Position numbers and translations under genes: made by a program | The notes under the pieces: generated by a model | Databases searched by the model: none | What the model was told of the DNA's origin: nothing | What the model saw: only the letters and a program-made list of their open reading frames with translations | Shown: piece by piece, positions 14,352 through 26,710 of the stretch | Position numbering within the stretch: position 1 is the stretch's first letter | How the letters are laid out: the number at the start of each line of letters is the position of its first letter | Assembly (NCBI GenBank): GCA_022316685.1 | Contig: JAKJHU010000005.1 | Span: 11,324,707-11,388,706 of the forward strand | Source: Progne subis subis | Lineage: Eukaryota > Chordata > Aves > Passeriformes > Hirundinidae | Direction of reading: 5' to 3' | DNA: 64,000 nucleotides

Positions 14352-14430
14352 TCATTAGGGCCTGCCACAAAGCCTATTAAAGTCAATGGAAGTTATTCTA
14401 AGACTTCAAAGGTCTTTGGATCCAGACCTT
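14352..14430. repeat. Imperfect palindromic old repeat (AAAGCC..GTCAATGG type)
   Basis: Arms AAAGCCTATTAAAGTC (14369-14384) and GACTTCAAAGGTCTTT (14402-14417) are reverse complements at 12 of 16 positions, around a 17-nt loop. The order 'aaagcc..tt.aagtcaatgga...gacttcaa.gg.ctttgga' is one I recognise from dispersed reptile and bird repeats with inverted-repeat character. The family is not identified. Confidence 0.5.
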
Positions 14431-15323
14431 AAGTAAAACATCCAGATGCGGCCCAGCAGCACCTTGCACCGAAGGAAAGGCAGCGCCTGCACGAGCCAGC
14501 GGTGCGGCTCTGCAGGACCCGGCGCAGGCAGGAGTGCTCCGTGCTGAGCACCTGACACCAGGCTGTGCCCCTGTTGGAGGGCTCTCTGTCATGCTGGCCC
14601 ATGGACCGAGTACCCACGAGCAGCTGGAGTGCATTAGGCAGGCTCCTGGGGCACATTCTTCAGTTTTGTTTCATCCAAAAGGAATCCAGCTCGCTCCTTG
14701 CCTGCTGGGTAACGTGAATCAAATGGTAACAGGGCTCAACCCAGAGTCGCTTCAAAAGCCTTTGCCTGATATGAACCAAAATGCTCATCTGGCCCCACTG
14801 CAGCATGGGACAGCTCGAGCAGCCACTGAAGAAGCAAGACCAAGTTTCTGTAAAATAACGTCCTTAAGAGGAACTGAAGAGGGCTCCAGAAAAACTGTGG
14901 ACTTCAGGGGATGCAGCACAGCAAGTGCCCTCAGAAAGAGTACAGCTTAAAGCCAGAACTACAGCTTTTGTTCAGCGCTGACTTCTCAATACTCATCATC
15001 TGTACGCCCAACGGATCCAGTGCTTTCATATATAATTAAAAATAATGAAATACTACTGTCCAAAAAATTCTAAATCTAGGATTAAAGTTAGCAGGATTGC
15101 TTTTTATGAGAAGCCAAGTTCAACTTTCAGAACTTGCTAGAGTCTGGAAGTTGAAGATCAATGGCATCACTATGCTATTTCAGTCCTGCACACAATTTTC
15201 TGTATTTTTTTGAATGGCTGAGTAATAAATAATATAAGTTCTCAACACGTCCTACTTAACTTTGAAGTATCTTAGTGTAATTCAAATCAAATTAACACTC
15301 ACATTTAAGAATAAAAAATTGAA

Positions 15324-15365
15324 ATAAAACAAAACAAAACAAAAACAACAACAACAACAAAAACT
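15324..15365 (+). repeat. (AAAAC)n/(AAC)n tract
   Basis: AAAAC units grade into five AAC units. Confidence 0.9.
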
Positions 15366-17298
15366 TCCCCTCCCCCAACACTTCAGCAAGAATATAAACA
15401 AAATATTTCAGTGATGTCTTTCTCCAAACTGGCTCCAAACCAGTTTTGTCTTTCCAAAAAAGCAGAATTTTGAAATTCCAGATGAGTTATTTTTAATGCC
15501 GAAATAGGCAAACACCTGAAAACATTAACTTACTTTATACAAAGCTAATTTTAGACTGCAAATAAGAAAACCTCAAAAAGTCTTCTCTACTGTAAGGAAT
15601 TATATATATTCCACTGATCAGCCCTTCCCCAAGCTGAAACCATGCTTCATAAAATTTACCAAAAGGAAATTTGTGATGAACTAGAGTGTTTACTGATGTT
15701 CAACACTGGTTTAAGTAAATTAACCCTAGAGTAATAACTATTAATTATTTTCATAAAATATATTATTATGTTCTGTGCTGTGAGCAATCACATTCTAATT
15801 TGGGATACGGCTCCTCTTCTGAGGTATAAAAGCAAGCCTAACATAAAAAAGGACATATTAGTGTTGTGTTTTCATTTGATAAGTGAATGAAATTAAAAAA
15901 CAATTTCATTATGGCAGTGCTACAGGAAACAAACACACCAAAATACCACTAGAGCAAAACCAAAGAAGACACTTAACCTAGTTCTGAAAGGACATATCAA
16001 ACCAAAAATGACAGTATTATATCATTATTATTAGCTTTAGAAACAAAGCTTTTAGGAGTAATTTCAGTTTTTAGTCCATTACCCTAAATGATGGCATATG
16101 TAAAAAGAGCACATGCAGAAATGTAGTTTGAGAAAGATTAAGAGATTATTTTAGAAGCAAATCACTCCATAAATAAAGCATAAAGGGAACACAGCATCAT
16201 TCAGGAATGGACATCTGTCACCAAGGCAGATACCACATCACACATTTGTAGTTTAGTTCTCAAAAGTGGAAAAACAAGACTTGTAAAAACCACATAGTCT
16301 TACATGCATTACACTTATTTTTAAATTTCTAGTTACCATAAATATCAAGACGTATAAACATTACACAGACGGGAAATGGTGAGAAATAAATTGAACAAAG
16401 AACAGAAGAAAAGAAAAAGTCACATGGAGTTGGAAAAATCCATCCCTATCCTGAGTAGGTCTAGTGCCGCTTTTCTTCTAGTGGGGGAGGGAATGAAGAG
16501 GGAAGAAAAGTCACATTCAATGTCATTTTGACAGCGACCTCTTATTCAAAAACTATTATTTTTCCATCTTGAATAAGAGAGAACGAAGTGCTCTTCATAA
16601 TCACATAAATGACCTACCACTCTCTAAGTGCTCTCTCTTAGATCAACAAAGAGCTATCGGAAGCAGAAAGTATTGCACACTACTCCCCTGTCGTCTCAAT
16701 CCAAGTCGTCCACGCAGCTCAGCCTACCGTAAGAGAAACCTTGAAAGGCAAAAAGCTTTAGGAAATAAGACTTATCAGACTACCCCTCCTCCTTGAATCA
16801 ATCCTTTTAGAGCTTTGTAGTGTTAAAATTATAAAGACACAGAGAAAAATAAAACTTAAGAACAGGAGAGAAGAGGCATGATGGGAGTTAACTTTTATTT
16901 TTCTAGCAGAAGCAACTCAATAGCTTTAAAATGATGTTTTACAAGAGTGGGAGGAAAGATTTCAGCTGTCCCTAGAGGTAGACCATTCCTTAATGCTGCA
17001 TTTTCCATCAACTTTTGCAATTAACTAACTTAACATAAAGGTTCTTATTGCAAGGCATGCCACACCAGAATGTAAACTGACCGACTCACACTTCTTTCTC
17101 TGGGGGAGACAGAAGAACCTGTCCCCATAAGGTCAATGGCAAGCCTAAGGATATTTATTCCAAAAGAAGAGCTATTGTGCAGGTTGGAGGTGTTTGTGTT
17201 GTGTTTTGCTTTGTTTTCAAGGACGAAGGGATAAATCCCATTCATTTATTTTTCTTGAGTTTTTTTCCTTTAATCAAACCAGGAGAGTACCCCAAGGG

Positions 17299-17362
17299 AA
17301 AAAAAAAAAAAAACGAAACCAAAAAACCCAGTATCATGCAAAAGAAAAAAGGGGGGGGGGGG
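17299..17362 (+). repeat. A15 and G12 homopolymer cluster
   Basis: A run of 15 A residues (17299-17313), an A-rich spacer, then twelve uninterrupted G residues (17351-17362). Homopolymer length is error-prone in assemblies. Confidence 0.85.
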
Positions 17363-20300
17363 AATCCCCAAACACCTCTTTCAGACTACAGTATTGCCAA
17401 ACACACAAACATCTCCCAGAAATGCTTTGCTGCTATTTTGAAATCCAACTGCAAATGACGTATGCTTAATTAAAAAAGAAGGATCTGGTACACTGATCAG
17501 CTTAGCAAGTCAGACAACAGGACGGAAGGAAGGGGGTAGCACACAACCCAGATATCCTGCCCTCATGAGTGCAACTGTCCCAAAACACTCCACAAACTCC
17601 TGTTTCACCTGAGAGGTATGTGATGACCACGGATGGCAGGGCACTTTTCCCCCTCGATTCCCCAAAAGCTGAAGTCAGGAATGATGAAACCTTTACTGAG
17701 ACTCTTACTAGTCAGGTCAGCCTGAAATCCTGACTGTGCAAGAATTTCCATTCATCCATCTAAACCACCTGAAAAGGTGCAAACCAAACTACTACTACTC
17801 TAGATGGATTTGCTGGAAATTCAAATCCTCTCAAAGAGAACGGGTGAACCACTTCTGACAAATTGCATTTGTTGAAACACTCTGTTTTCACAGGCTGCAA
17901 TAAACTGGGCAATATCTAAGAGCTGGGGAACAAGGACCCCGGCAAGCACTGGGACGACTCAGAACTCCTCCAAAAACTAAAGCCATATATTCACCTCTAC
18001 CACTGCCCTAAAGCATACAGATTAGGTTTACATTATCAGTAGGAGGAACCAACAGGCTATAATGCTTTCTTCTGTTTTTACCAGGAGTATAATAAGTCAG
18101 AAAGGAAAAGCACACACCAGAACACCCTAAGAGAATCCTTGGATCTGACCTTCTCTCCATATTCTCCCTCTGTCATCTTTTTTTCCCTCCTGCTTCCTGC
18201 ACAGCTAGCTGTACTGCTGACTGCAGAACACTGACTGAAGAATGCATAATTACATCTCTTTAACCCTTTGCTGTCTCAGTGTATATACTGTGCTTGGATC
18301 TAGGGTTTTAACATTCCCCTTCCCCACCAAAAAGAATGAAGAGAATTTGCACAGGGTAGTAATCCCCCAAAAATATAAAAATAACACTGATATGGTCCTA
18401 TTGCCAAAGATTCCAACCCATACAAATTAGACTCTAACATTACTTCACCACTAGCTGCTCTTGTGTATTCCTCTCCACTGCATTTTATTTCAGACTGCTC
18501 AAGTATGCACACAGTAGAGTCAGTGAAATGCAAGAACATCACCAACAAAAGAACACTTCAGGCCCAGCAGCTTCTGTTCACATGCTTTTCTACATGAATG
18601 TTGCAATGTGCAAGTGCAACAAACTCTTTCACTTCCATCATATGAATCCCTACTCTGGAAGAGCTTGAGAACCTACTCTTATGTCACTGACAGTAATAAC
18701 TTCCTGTGAATTTTGTTCTTCATCCAATGTCTAAAGAAATAAGGAACTCTTCAAATTAACAAGTACTTTTGAATTTTTATGGAATTGGTATGCAATTTCA
18801 GGCTATAGTGCTTTTGCTTTGCAAAATTCAAGAACTAGCATACTCCGAAACAGTGCTTTCTCATATAAGCAGTAAATATGCTTGTAGGCTCTAGCTGCTG
18901 CTGGTAACAAGGACAAGAATTTTTTTCAAGAATTTCAGAAGTATCAGCTGTTGTCTTTTAATGGACAGGAGACCTTAACTAATAAGCATACGAGACCACA
19001 GCGGCAATCAGATGAAAACGATGGAAAAACAGAAATCCTGACCTATAAAAGACTTAAACAAAAAACATTCCATGGGCCATAAGCTCATGAGTATTTCGGT
19101 TTTTTTCTTCCAGTTTATCTCTATTTTCAGCTAGTCAAAGGAATAGCTGAAGGCTTAGAGCTCTGATTAAGGATACTACTAACCTATGAAACACTGGTTT
19201 CCAAATGAGGGGTTTTTTTTATTTATATATGGTTTGCAAATATATTGTTTTCAGCAAGGCTTCTACCTGTGCTGAAAGATGCTGTTATAGCTCAGCAGAA
19301 GGCTACAAATGTTAGCAAGGAAAGCCATATTTTCTGGATGCATATGCTGCAGTGTACAGCAGGTTGGCAGACTGTGTCCAAGGGGCTCACAACAGATACT
19401 GGTAGAGAGCAACAGGGTGCCAACTGGGTAGAACAGACGTCAAGAATCACTCAGCCTAAGCTAAGCTCACTGAAATCAGTGAAGAAACCCACTTCAGAAA
19501 AGTCTGAACTGAGTCCTCTAAGAATAAGTGGAAAATTAGAGTGAAATTTACATTCACTTGGGACTCCTGTAGCTGTTGTTCATTGACTGACTTGGAAAAA
19601 GTCACCTGTATGAAGAGATGCTACTGGTGGTTTGAGTTTGGATTTTTCTTCCTTGTGGTTGTTTTTTTCTTAAACCGGCTCTCTAGTCTTTTCTTCTCAC
19701 TCTAAATCAAAGACTGACACCACCTACAAGAAGCCAATACACTCTTTTGACTCCCATGGCAAAAAAGTAATGAAACTTACAGAGCCTTCTGATCTTCTGT
19801 ATGTTCTTTTGTATCATGCATTACTACAGTTAACTGAACTGGTTTTAGTTAAATTATTTTATAAAAATTGTCACAGTTTGATGAAGTCAACAGAGATATG
19901 ACAATTACAGCAACAAAAGGCCTACACAAAAGATTAAAAAAAGAATTGAGAAACTGAAAGTACCAGGAACTCTGGAAAAACCTGCAGAAGGAATAATTTT
20001 AAGTTGTTCTGAATTCTGCAAATACAGCAGTAAGAAGAACATTGAGTACCTAAATAATTAAAGTTTATCCTCTTTATTGAAACAGTCCATGTTTGAGAAT
20101 TCATGTGAGTTTTAATGTTTAATTAAGGGATTTAAACCTCGTTTTAAGTGAAAACTCAGTGCAACCTTAACTACGAACCCACGAGGTCACCTCCATAATA
20201 TATTCATGTTGGGAGATCCAGGACCTGGCTTTTACATAAGTCAGTTACTACAAACACACAGTTCAAATATCAGTCACAAGCACGTGAAAAATCAATTTGC

Positions 20301-20710
20301 AAGGAGATGAAAAAATAAATGTTCTAGGAGATAGGATATGCTAATGAAAATTAGTGTAGTGTGTTTGCTTTTTGTCCACATCCAGGTTTTGGTTTCACAT
20401 CCAGTGACTGCTGAGACATGTTTATTTAGTGATTAAAAAAGAAGAAAGATTAAACAGCAACTCTGAAAAGCCATGTGTAGATAAAGATACGCCTGTTTTA
20501 GAATCAATTAGTAATTTCTTATTCACGGAATGTAAACTGTTTTGTCTTATTTTCCCAGAATTTGCAGATTTAAGGGGAATGCAACTCAAAGGATGAAATT
20601 CATACCCATAAAGCCTGGAGAGAAGAGTAAGTCTCTAGTCCAGCCTGTTTACTATATACAGTTGTACAATACTATATCCACACTTAGAACAGATTTACCT
20701 ATCATTGCCC

Positions 20711-20738
20711 TTTTATTTATTTATTTATTTTTTTTTTT
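20711..20738 (+). repeat. (TTTA)n followed by poly-T
   Basis: Four TTTA-type units run into a T tract. Confidence 0.9.
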
Positions 20739-22083
20739 AATATTTAAACAGAATTTAAAAAATGCATAAAAGAAAAAAATTTTTAAAATGTATGTTATTG
20801 CCACATTCATCAACACTACAGTGCAACAAGTCCAGGCTGGCCTGCAACACAGCCCATAGCTGCTGCTGGCCAGGAGTAGATATGAGCCTCATGCAGATAT
20901 GTGGCTGGGGAGCTGGGATGTCTGTCCATCTGCCATCTACCTTGGAACTCCCCGAGGCAGCAAATATATGTCCCTTGAGTCTTAGATGCACTAAAGGTGT
21001 CTACAGGAGTCACACGGATGCTGAAGATGGATGATGCGGGGAGAGCAGGAGCCCTGCACACATAACCTCCCCACTTGGATACCCGAGCACAGTCTGCAGT
21101 CAGCTCTGTAGGCGAAATAAATCTCATTAGGAGATGGGAGAAAATATGAATTCCAGGTTTGCATGTTACCCTCCAAGTTTGTAACAGAGAGACCATTTGT
21201 GTCGGCAGGGATGACTGAATCCCTGTATCCACAGCATTTGACTGCACTTGGATATATGCCTCCTACTAGAGACTAAAATGAAAGCTATATTTTAGAGCAC
21301 TGGAAAAGTGAAACAAAGCCTGCAGCTTGTGTTTATAGCAATACTTCTACTTGTCTAGATGCATTTCACCAGCTCCATATTAACAAGAAAGGTGGTAGAC
21401 GTAAATACTGCGTCCCCAGGACTGTTCTGGATTTTTTGTTCCCCAGTCCTTTAACCATGAGGTGCATCTCTCTTGAAGGGTGCCAACTAAAATGTTACAG
21501 GTAAAGAGTACGGGGTGAAAACATTACAGGCAGAAGAGAAGGCAGGCACACAAATTAAAAGGCAACCCTAAAATACTTCCTCAACCCAAACCTTCCACAA
21601 TCGTATCAAGGCTTGTGTGTGCTGACTTCAGCATCTGCTTCAATTAAATTACAAGAACAGACCAATCTGCATTGCTTTTTAGAGTGCTTCAGAAAAGCAG
21701 AGTTGTTGAAAATAATAAATAAATAAAAACAATAATAATAGAAAGCTTTTTTCCTGGTTTTGAACACATTAAATGAAAGGAACCAAATCTGCTGGAGGCT
21801 TGGCTCCAAGTTTTTGAAGACAATATCAAGGAGAGCAAGGGTTAAGTCCTGAAAAATAAGAGAGCACCAGAGCAAATCTGACTACATGTTTGAAAGGGCC
21901 TATAAAATGTTACAAGCAAAACAGGAAAGCTTGTGTTAATAATGCATAAACCAAAGGAGGGAGGGAAAAAGCTACCCATTTAATGGAATAATGCTTTTAT
22001 CCCCGCAGTTAAAACGAAATAAACCATGACTATTAATCTAGTACGGCCATGTAAAAGCGCAGTTTTTAAACATTTTCTAAGAG

Positions 22084-22402
22084 GGGACAGCTCAGCGAGC
22101 GCTCCGGCGAGCGGGGCCTTCGTCGGGCCGCGCTCGGCGCTGAACACCAGGCTGGGCTCGGCGGAGGCCATTACCCGCCCGTCGCCATGGCGACGCTAAC
22201 AGAGCGCCCGGCTTCAAAGACAAAGCTGTAATTTCAGACGCGCAGCAGCCAGAGGGAGCGGGGAGAGCTCCCTGCCACCTCACCAGCCATTACACAAATG
22301 CCCTGCACGCTGCCGAGGCGGCCTGAGCGCCGCCCGGCCCGGCCCGCCCGAAGGACATGCGACACGAGCTTGCTACACCGACACGCTTTCGGGTTTACGG
22401 CG
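22084..22402. promoter_or_regulatory. Intronic CpG island
   Basis: About forty CpG dinucleotides occur in roughly 320 bp, against near absence in the flanking AT-rich intron. The block contains several GC-box-like CCGCCC/CCCGCCC runs (for example 22332-22350), an RFX-type palindrome, and no TATA box that I can see. Such islands usually mark promoters, sometimes enhancers or alternative first exons. No convincing coding frame or consensus donor sits immediately beside it on either strand. It could be an alternative ARID1B promoter, a divergent non-coding RNA promoter, or a CpG-rich enhancer. Confidence 0.6.
22181..22194. promoter_or_regulatory. RFX X-box palindrome in the CpG island
   Basis: GTCGCCATGGCGAC is a perfect 14-bp palindrome. 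It fits the X-box bound by RFX transcription factors (two GTNRCC-type half sites separated by AT). Its position within the island strengthens the case for a functional site. Binding is inferred, not shown. Confidence 0.5.
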
Positions 22403-23164
22403 TTATTCCAGCCACCGTAACAACAAAAGTCGTTTTTCACTCTTTCATCCTAGTGAAGAGAGTGGGGATACTTGTGAGATCATCAGTTCTGGGGAGAAAA
22501 CCCTCAGCGGGAAGGGAAAAGCTCGCTTAAGTTTTGCCACTGTGTGGACAGTGGCTATAAAAAGTAACGGTAGTGCAGAAATAACAGACATTAACTCAGC
22601 TTACACACTGCTGTCTCATCAGTGTGCTCTAATCAAACATGACAAAAATGTCCACTTGGAAATCAATCTATAAAGCTGGCCTTGTAGCCTAGCAATAGTT
22701 CAGTGTGCTGCCTGGGAAGCCACGGATCCAAGCTTGGAAAGGGAACACAGCTCTTCTCCGAAGCGCCATGTTCCTTCCCCACTGCATCACAGCCATGTGC
22801 AAAACCAAAATAAAAGTAATATACTCCTTGTCAGTTTACTGAAGTTGGGTTACCTTGCAAACCCCTTGGAAAGGAGACAGATGAGATGGAGAAAAGCCAG
22901 ATCCCTAAATAACCCCAAACTTGGAAGTGTATTTTTTTAATGTTAACACATATAGAGAGATGTGTATAATCAAAATGGTATTACAAGCATAACTTTTGTT
23001 ATTGCCTAGTCTGGAGGAAATCTAACCCTGTTTTGCAGAAACGAGGACACTTTGCCTCCCTCTCAGCACAAAAGTACTGCGAGGTTTTGATCCCTTACCA
23101 GAAAGGCACCTTCCCCCCTAAGAGAGCCCAGAAGTGGCCAGAGACACCTCTAACACTAAACCCC

Positions 23165-23470
23165 AAACACGGCAGCACCGGGCAGCACGGGGCAGCCCGG
23201 TGAGGCCGCAAACACAGCACAGCACCCGTGCACACACTTCAGCCCAGGATGACATGTCAGCCCGTGAGCTGACTGGTGAGCAGCAGCACACGCCACCACG
23301 CCCCGTCCCTGAGCCACATTCTGCAAGTCCAAGGTACGGCGGGGGCCAGCGCTTGCTGTTGGGTTCTGTCACTCCGTAAGGCCTGGAGGTACGGACTGCT
23401 CGCTGGCTTGAGCTGGATCCTGCGCGTGACCCTGGATCAAGAACCCCAAGCTGAACTGGGAGAAGCATAA
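23165..23470. other. GC-rich patch with a 10-bp tandem repeat
   Basis: A GC- and CpG-enriched stretch lies about 0.8 kb from the CpG island. It opens with three consecutive 10-bp units at 23171-23200: GGCAGCACCG, GGCAGCACGG and GGCAGCCCGG. Open frames across it (for example 23118-23525, minus) have no recognisable domain and are probably a by-product of base composition. It may be the degraded shoulder of the same regulatory region. Confidence 0.35.
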
Positions 23471-24527
23471 TCTGCTTGACCTGCACTTGTTTAATCATGA
23501 ATCTCTTGAGTTCTGTGGAATACAAAATTCAGCTTTTGACAAACCTGAGCCCGTGTTACTCAAAATAAGCACACAGAAATTGAGAGTATGTGAAAAATTC
23601 TAATACCTAATATAGACAGGTATACAGAATGTTTAAGATTGTGAGAAAAAGTAATTTTTAAAAGAAAGACTAAAGGAGGAGGTTGGGGGTTTTTTTGTTT
23701 CTATCTTCTTTTAAGTAACTTAAAAAAAAAAACAAAACAAAACCCTTTGCACCATAGCTGATCACATATTTTGTTTCCAAGTTTCGTCTTTAATGGATGT
23801 GGATGGTGGAGGAAAAGTCAGTTAATTACTTCTAAACTCTGGAATTTCACTGCATGCTGTAAGTGAAGATAGTCCTTAGTCGGTATGGCTAGCTGACTAC
23901 TGCCCTCTGACCACATCTCCATGGAAATGGAGGTCAAGTGATCAAAATTCAGGAGGGAAAGTTTGTTTTTCTAGCAAAAATAAGGTAAAAAATTTACAGG
24001 AGACATTTCAGTCTGACCTGTATTACCAAAAATATAGCATTAAAAAAGCAAGCACTAGAAATCACTGGTTCTAACCAGCTAAAGTGTAAGTATATGCAAG
24101 TACATGCATAGGTGCATTTCTCATCATTTCACAGGATTTGATATGTAACCTCTGGTTCTTTGCAGAGGAGAAAGACAAGTCTGTAGGTAGGTCAAATGGC
24201 CCCTCTCACACTGAGCTGTGGTCTCAGCGCTGGAATGGTGCTCTGGCCAGAAGTAGCCCAAAGCTTCCAGAGCCAAAAAAATCCCTCAATTTCGTCATAC
24301 CTCAGAATAGGAACAAAAATGCTGTTACTGTGATTTCCAGTGGGGCAAAATGTCTAAAAAGCCACGCAAGAAGAAATCAGCAGTCATTTAAAAACACTGA
24401 TGTGAATATAAAGATTTTGTAAATCTTCTTTAAAGGTACAAACAAAAAAAAAAAAGGAAAGTAAAGAAGACTGAGAGAAAATGGATTATGAGAGAATCCA
24501 AATGAAGCTATGAGATGTTACTTATTG

Positions 24528-24543
24528 AAAAAAAAAAAAAAAA
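24528..24543 (+). repeat. Poly-A tract
   Basis: Sixteen A residues; no adjacent retrotransposed body recognised. Confidence 0.85.
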
Positions 24544-26695
24544 GGCCACCCCACTCCCCCAACAAGAGCAATAAAACCCAGAGATTTTAAAATTTTACAG
24601 CCTTGTTTCAATAAATTCTGAAGAGCTGTGCTGAAAATTGCACTGATTTTTTACTTTTTTTCCCATTTTCATATAGGCATGATAATAATGATACAACAAA
24701 CTAGATGGAAAAAAATAGGTTTCTATGAAGCTTTCATTAAGCCCTACTATTAAAATCTTGACATGAACTGTTTGTTAGTTAAAATAAAGGAAAGAAATAA
24801 TCTGGAGTTTTTCTTCCATCTTCACTTTCCCATGGAGTATCATATGAAAAACTGCTAAGGCTTTCAGTTTCAAGCCTAAACCTAAAAGATAACAGTTTGC
24901 ATTAAGTTTTATCCCATGCCATAATGAATTAGTACACTAGGGTAAATGTCTGTACTTAATCCATACACCACTTTACCTACCTATTTAATCTTATTTTGAT
25001 TGTAACAATTGAGTTTAAAAATCTATTCTTTTAAAAAACACTTCCTTTATTTCCATACTTTTCAAAAGCCAGAACTGGCTATTTAATAATTTGCAGTTTA
25101 AGAAACAAAATAGTAGTATTTTAGATCTCTTTCATTACCTTTTGTGCAAAATGCATTGGGAAATTTCATCAGCTACGATACTGTAAATATACATGTGAAT
25201 CTACACCTTATTCTATGGCATGAAACAAGCTTTGTCCTCTACACTAAGTCCACTACTGTATATTCAGCAAACCTTACTAAAGCTTACTGATGCATAATGT
25301 ATTACTACATGCAAAAATAAATACAAATGTTCATGTATGCTTATCTTTTAATACTTCCCAAAACGATAACTTCAATTGGAAGGTGGAAGATAAACCACTA
25401 AGTGAATCTCCACCTTGAAGGGAAAGAATCAGAACAAAACCATCAAACCCAACACCACAGATTGATACAAATTCATGCCACTTAACTTTAATGTAAAACA
25501 AATGATCCAGGTTGGCATATTTCTCTATCCTAATGCAATTATTCAAATGTGCCTCAAAATTCAGTCCTAAGTCTTAAAATAAGGTTAAGATGATTAAAAG
25601 GGTCATCTGCCGTTGCATGCTTGGAAGGAAAGAGATCAAAAGCCTAAAGACTGGGAACTGAAAGTGGCCCTCTCCTGGCATTATCAGCTTTCCCATATTA
25701 ATTTCAACACTCATATGATGCTTCAGATGCTTCATCTCCAGAATTACACTGTCAATTCAAACAGGGTCATCTTTACGAAATCTTGTGTTTGGAATTGAGT
25801 GGGAAATGGTACAGAATATTCTGCATGGTCTTAAAGAAAACTGATGCAGCAGGTTAAAATGTAAACGCCTTCCAAACACAAATGCAGATGCCCCCTCTGC
25901 TTGTGTGCGTGTGTCTCTGTATATGTAGTTTTAAAGGTAAATTGATAATGGAAACTTATCTACATGAAACAGACTTCAAAAGTACTTCTCACATACAGCA
26001 CAATACAGCACAGATTCTGTAAAAAGTCACCACATATCACTGTCTTCAAGAGAAGATTCATAGTGAATCTGAGATGTATGGCTCCAGCAAAGAAAGGAAG
26101 GTTTTGGAGGTTTAAGTTGTACAAGACATTAGAGTTAAAGAAAACCCATTTCAGGAACGTTTAAAAACCTGTTTCAAAACCTCAAAAAACCCCAACAAGC
26201 AACCAACAACAAAAGAACATGTGAATGGCCTCACAGTACAGGACTGAATTTATCATTATTCCAACACCGTATTATGAGACAAACAGTAGGTTACAAGCAC
26301 TTCCCATTTGCACTGTGATGGCACCTAGAATCCCCAGCAATTAGGGACTCAGCGTAAACAATCAGACAAAGCACTGTGAAACCTGGCCTAATCTTAACAC
26401 TATTGACCGTGACTGCACAAACATCTGCTCACACCGAAACAGCGGCTGACCAGGACCACTCAGGAGTCAGCGCCACATCAAAGACTGGTAACTTTTTTAA
26501 AAACATGAAAGCTGCAACAATAGCACCAGAAACCAACATGTTCCCAGCAAACAGGAATGGAAGGAGGAAGAGAAAGAAAAGGCATCTACTGCTAGGCTTC
26601 AGATGTTGCTGGTCAGAGTGAGTTACTGTGTTTAGCCAAGGTTATGAAGCTGAGGTCATACTTCACAATGGTTGGACAAGCAAAGGAGTTACTTG

Positions 26696-26710
26696 AAAAA
26701 AAAAAAAAAA
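26696..26710 (+). repeat. Poly-A tract
   Basis: Fifteen A residues; no processed pseudogene recognised upstream. Confidence 0.85.

Noticed and set aside
14534..14950. 138-codon plus open frame
   Set aside because: Starts in a GC-rich patch with few chance stops; no motif, and no plausible splice or start context.
24528..26710. Poly-A tracts as possible tails of processed pseudogenes
   Set aside because: No upstream sequence resembles a spliced gene and no target duplication was found.
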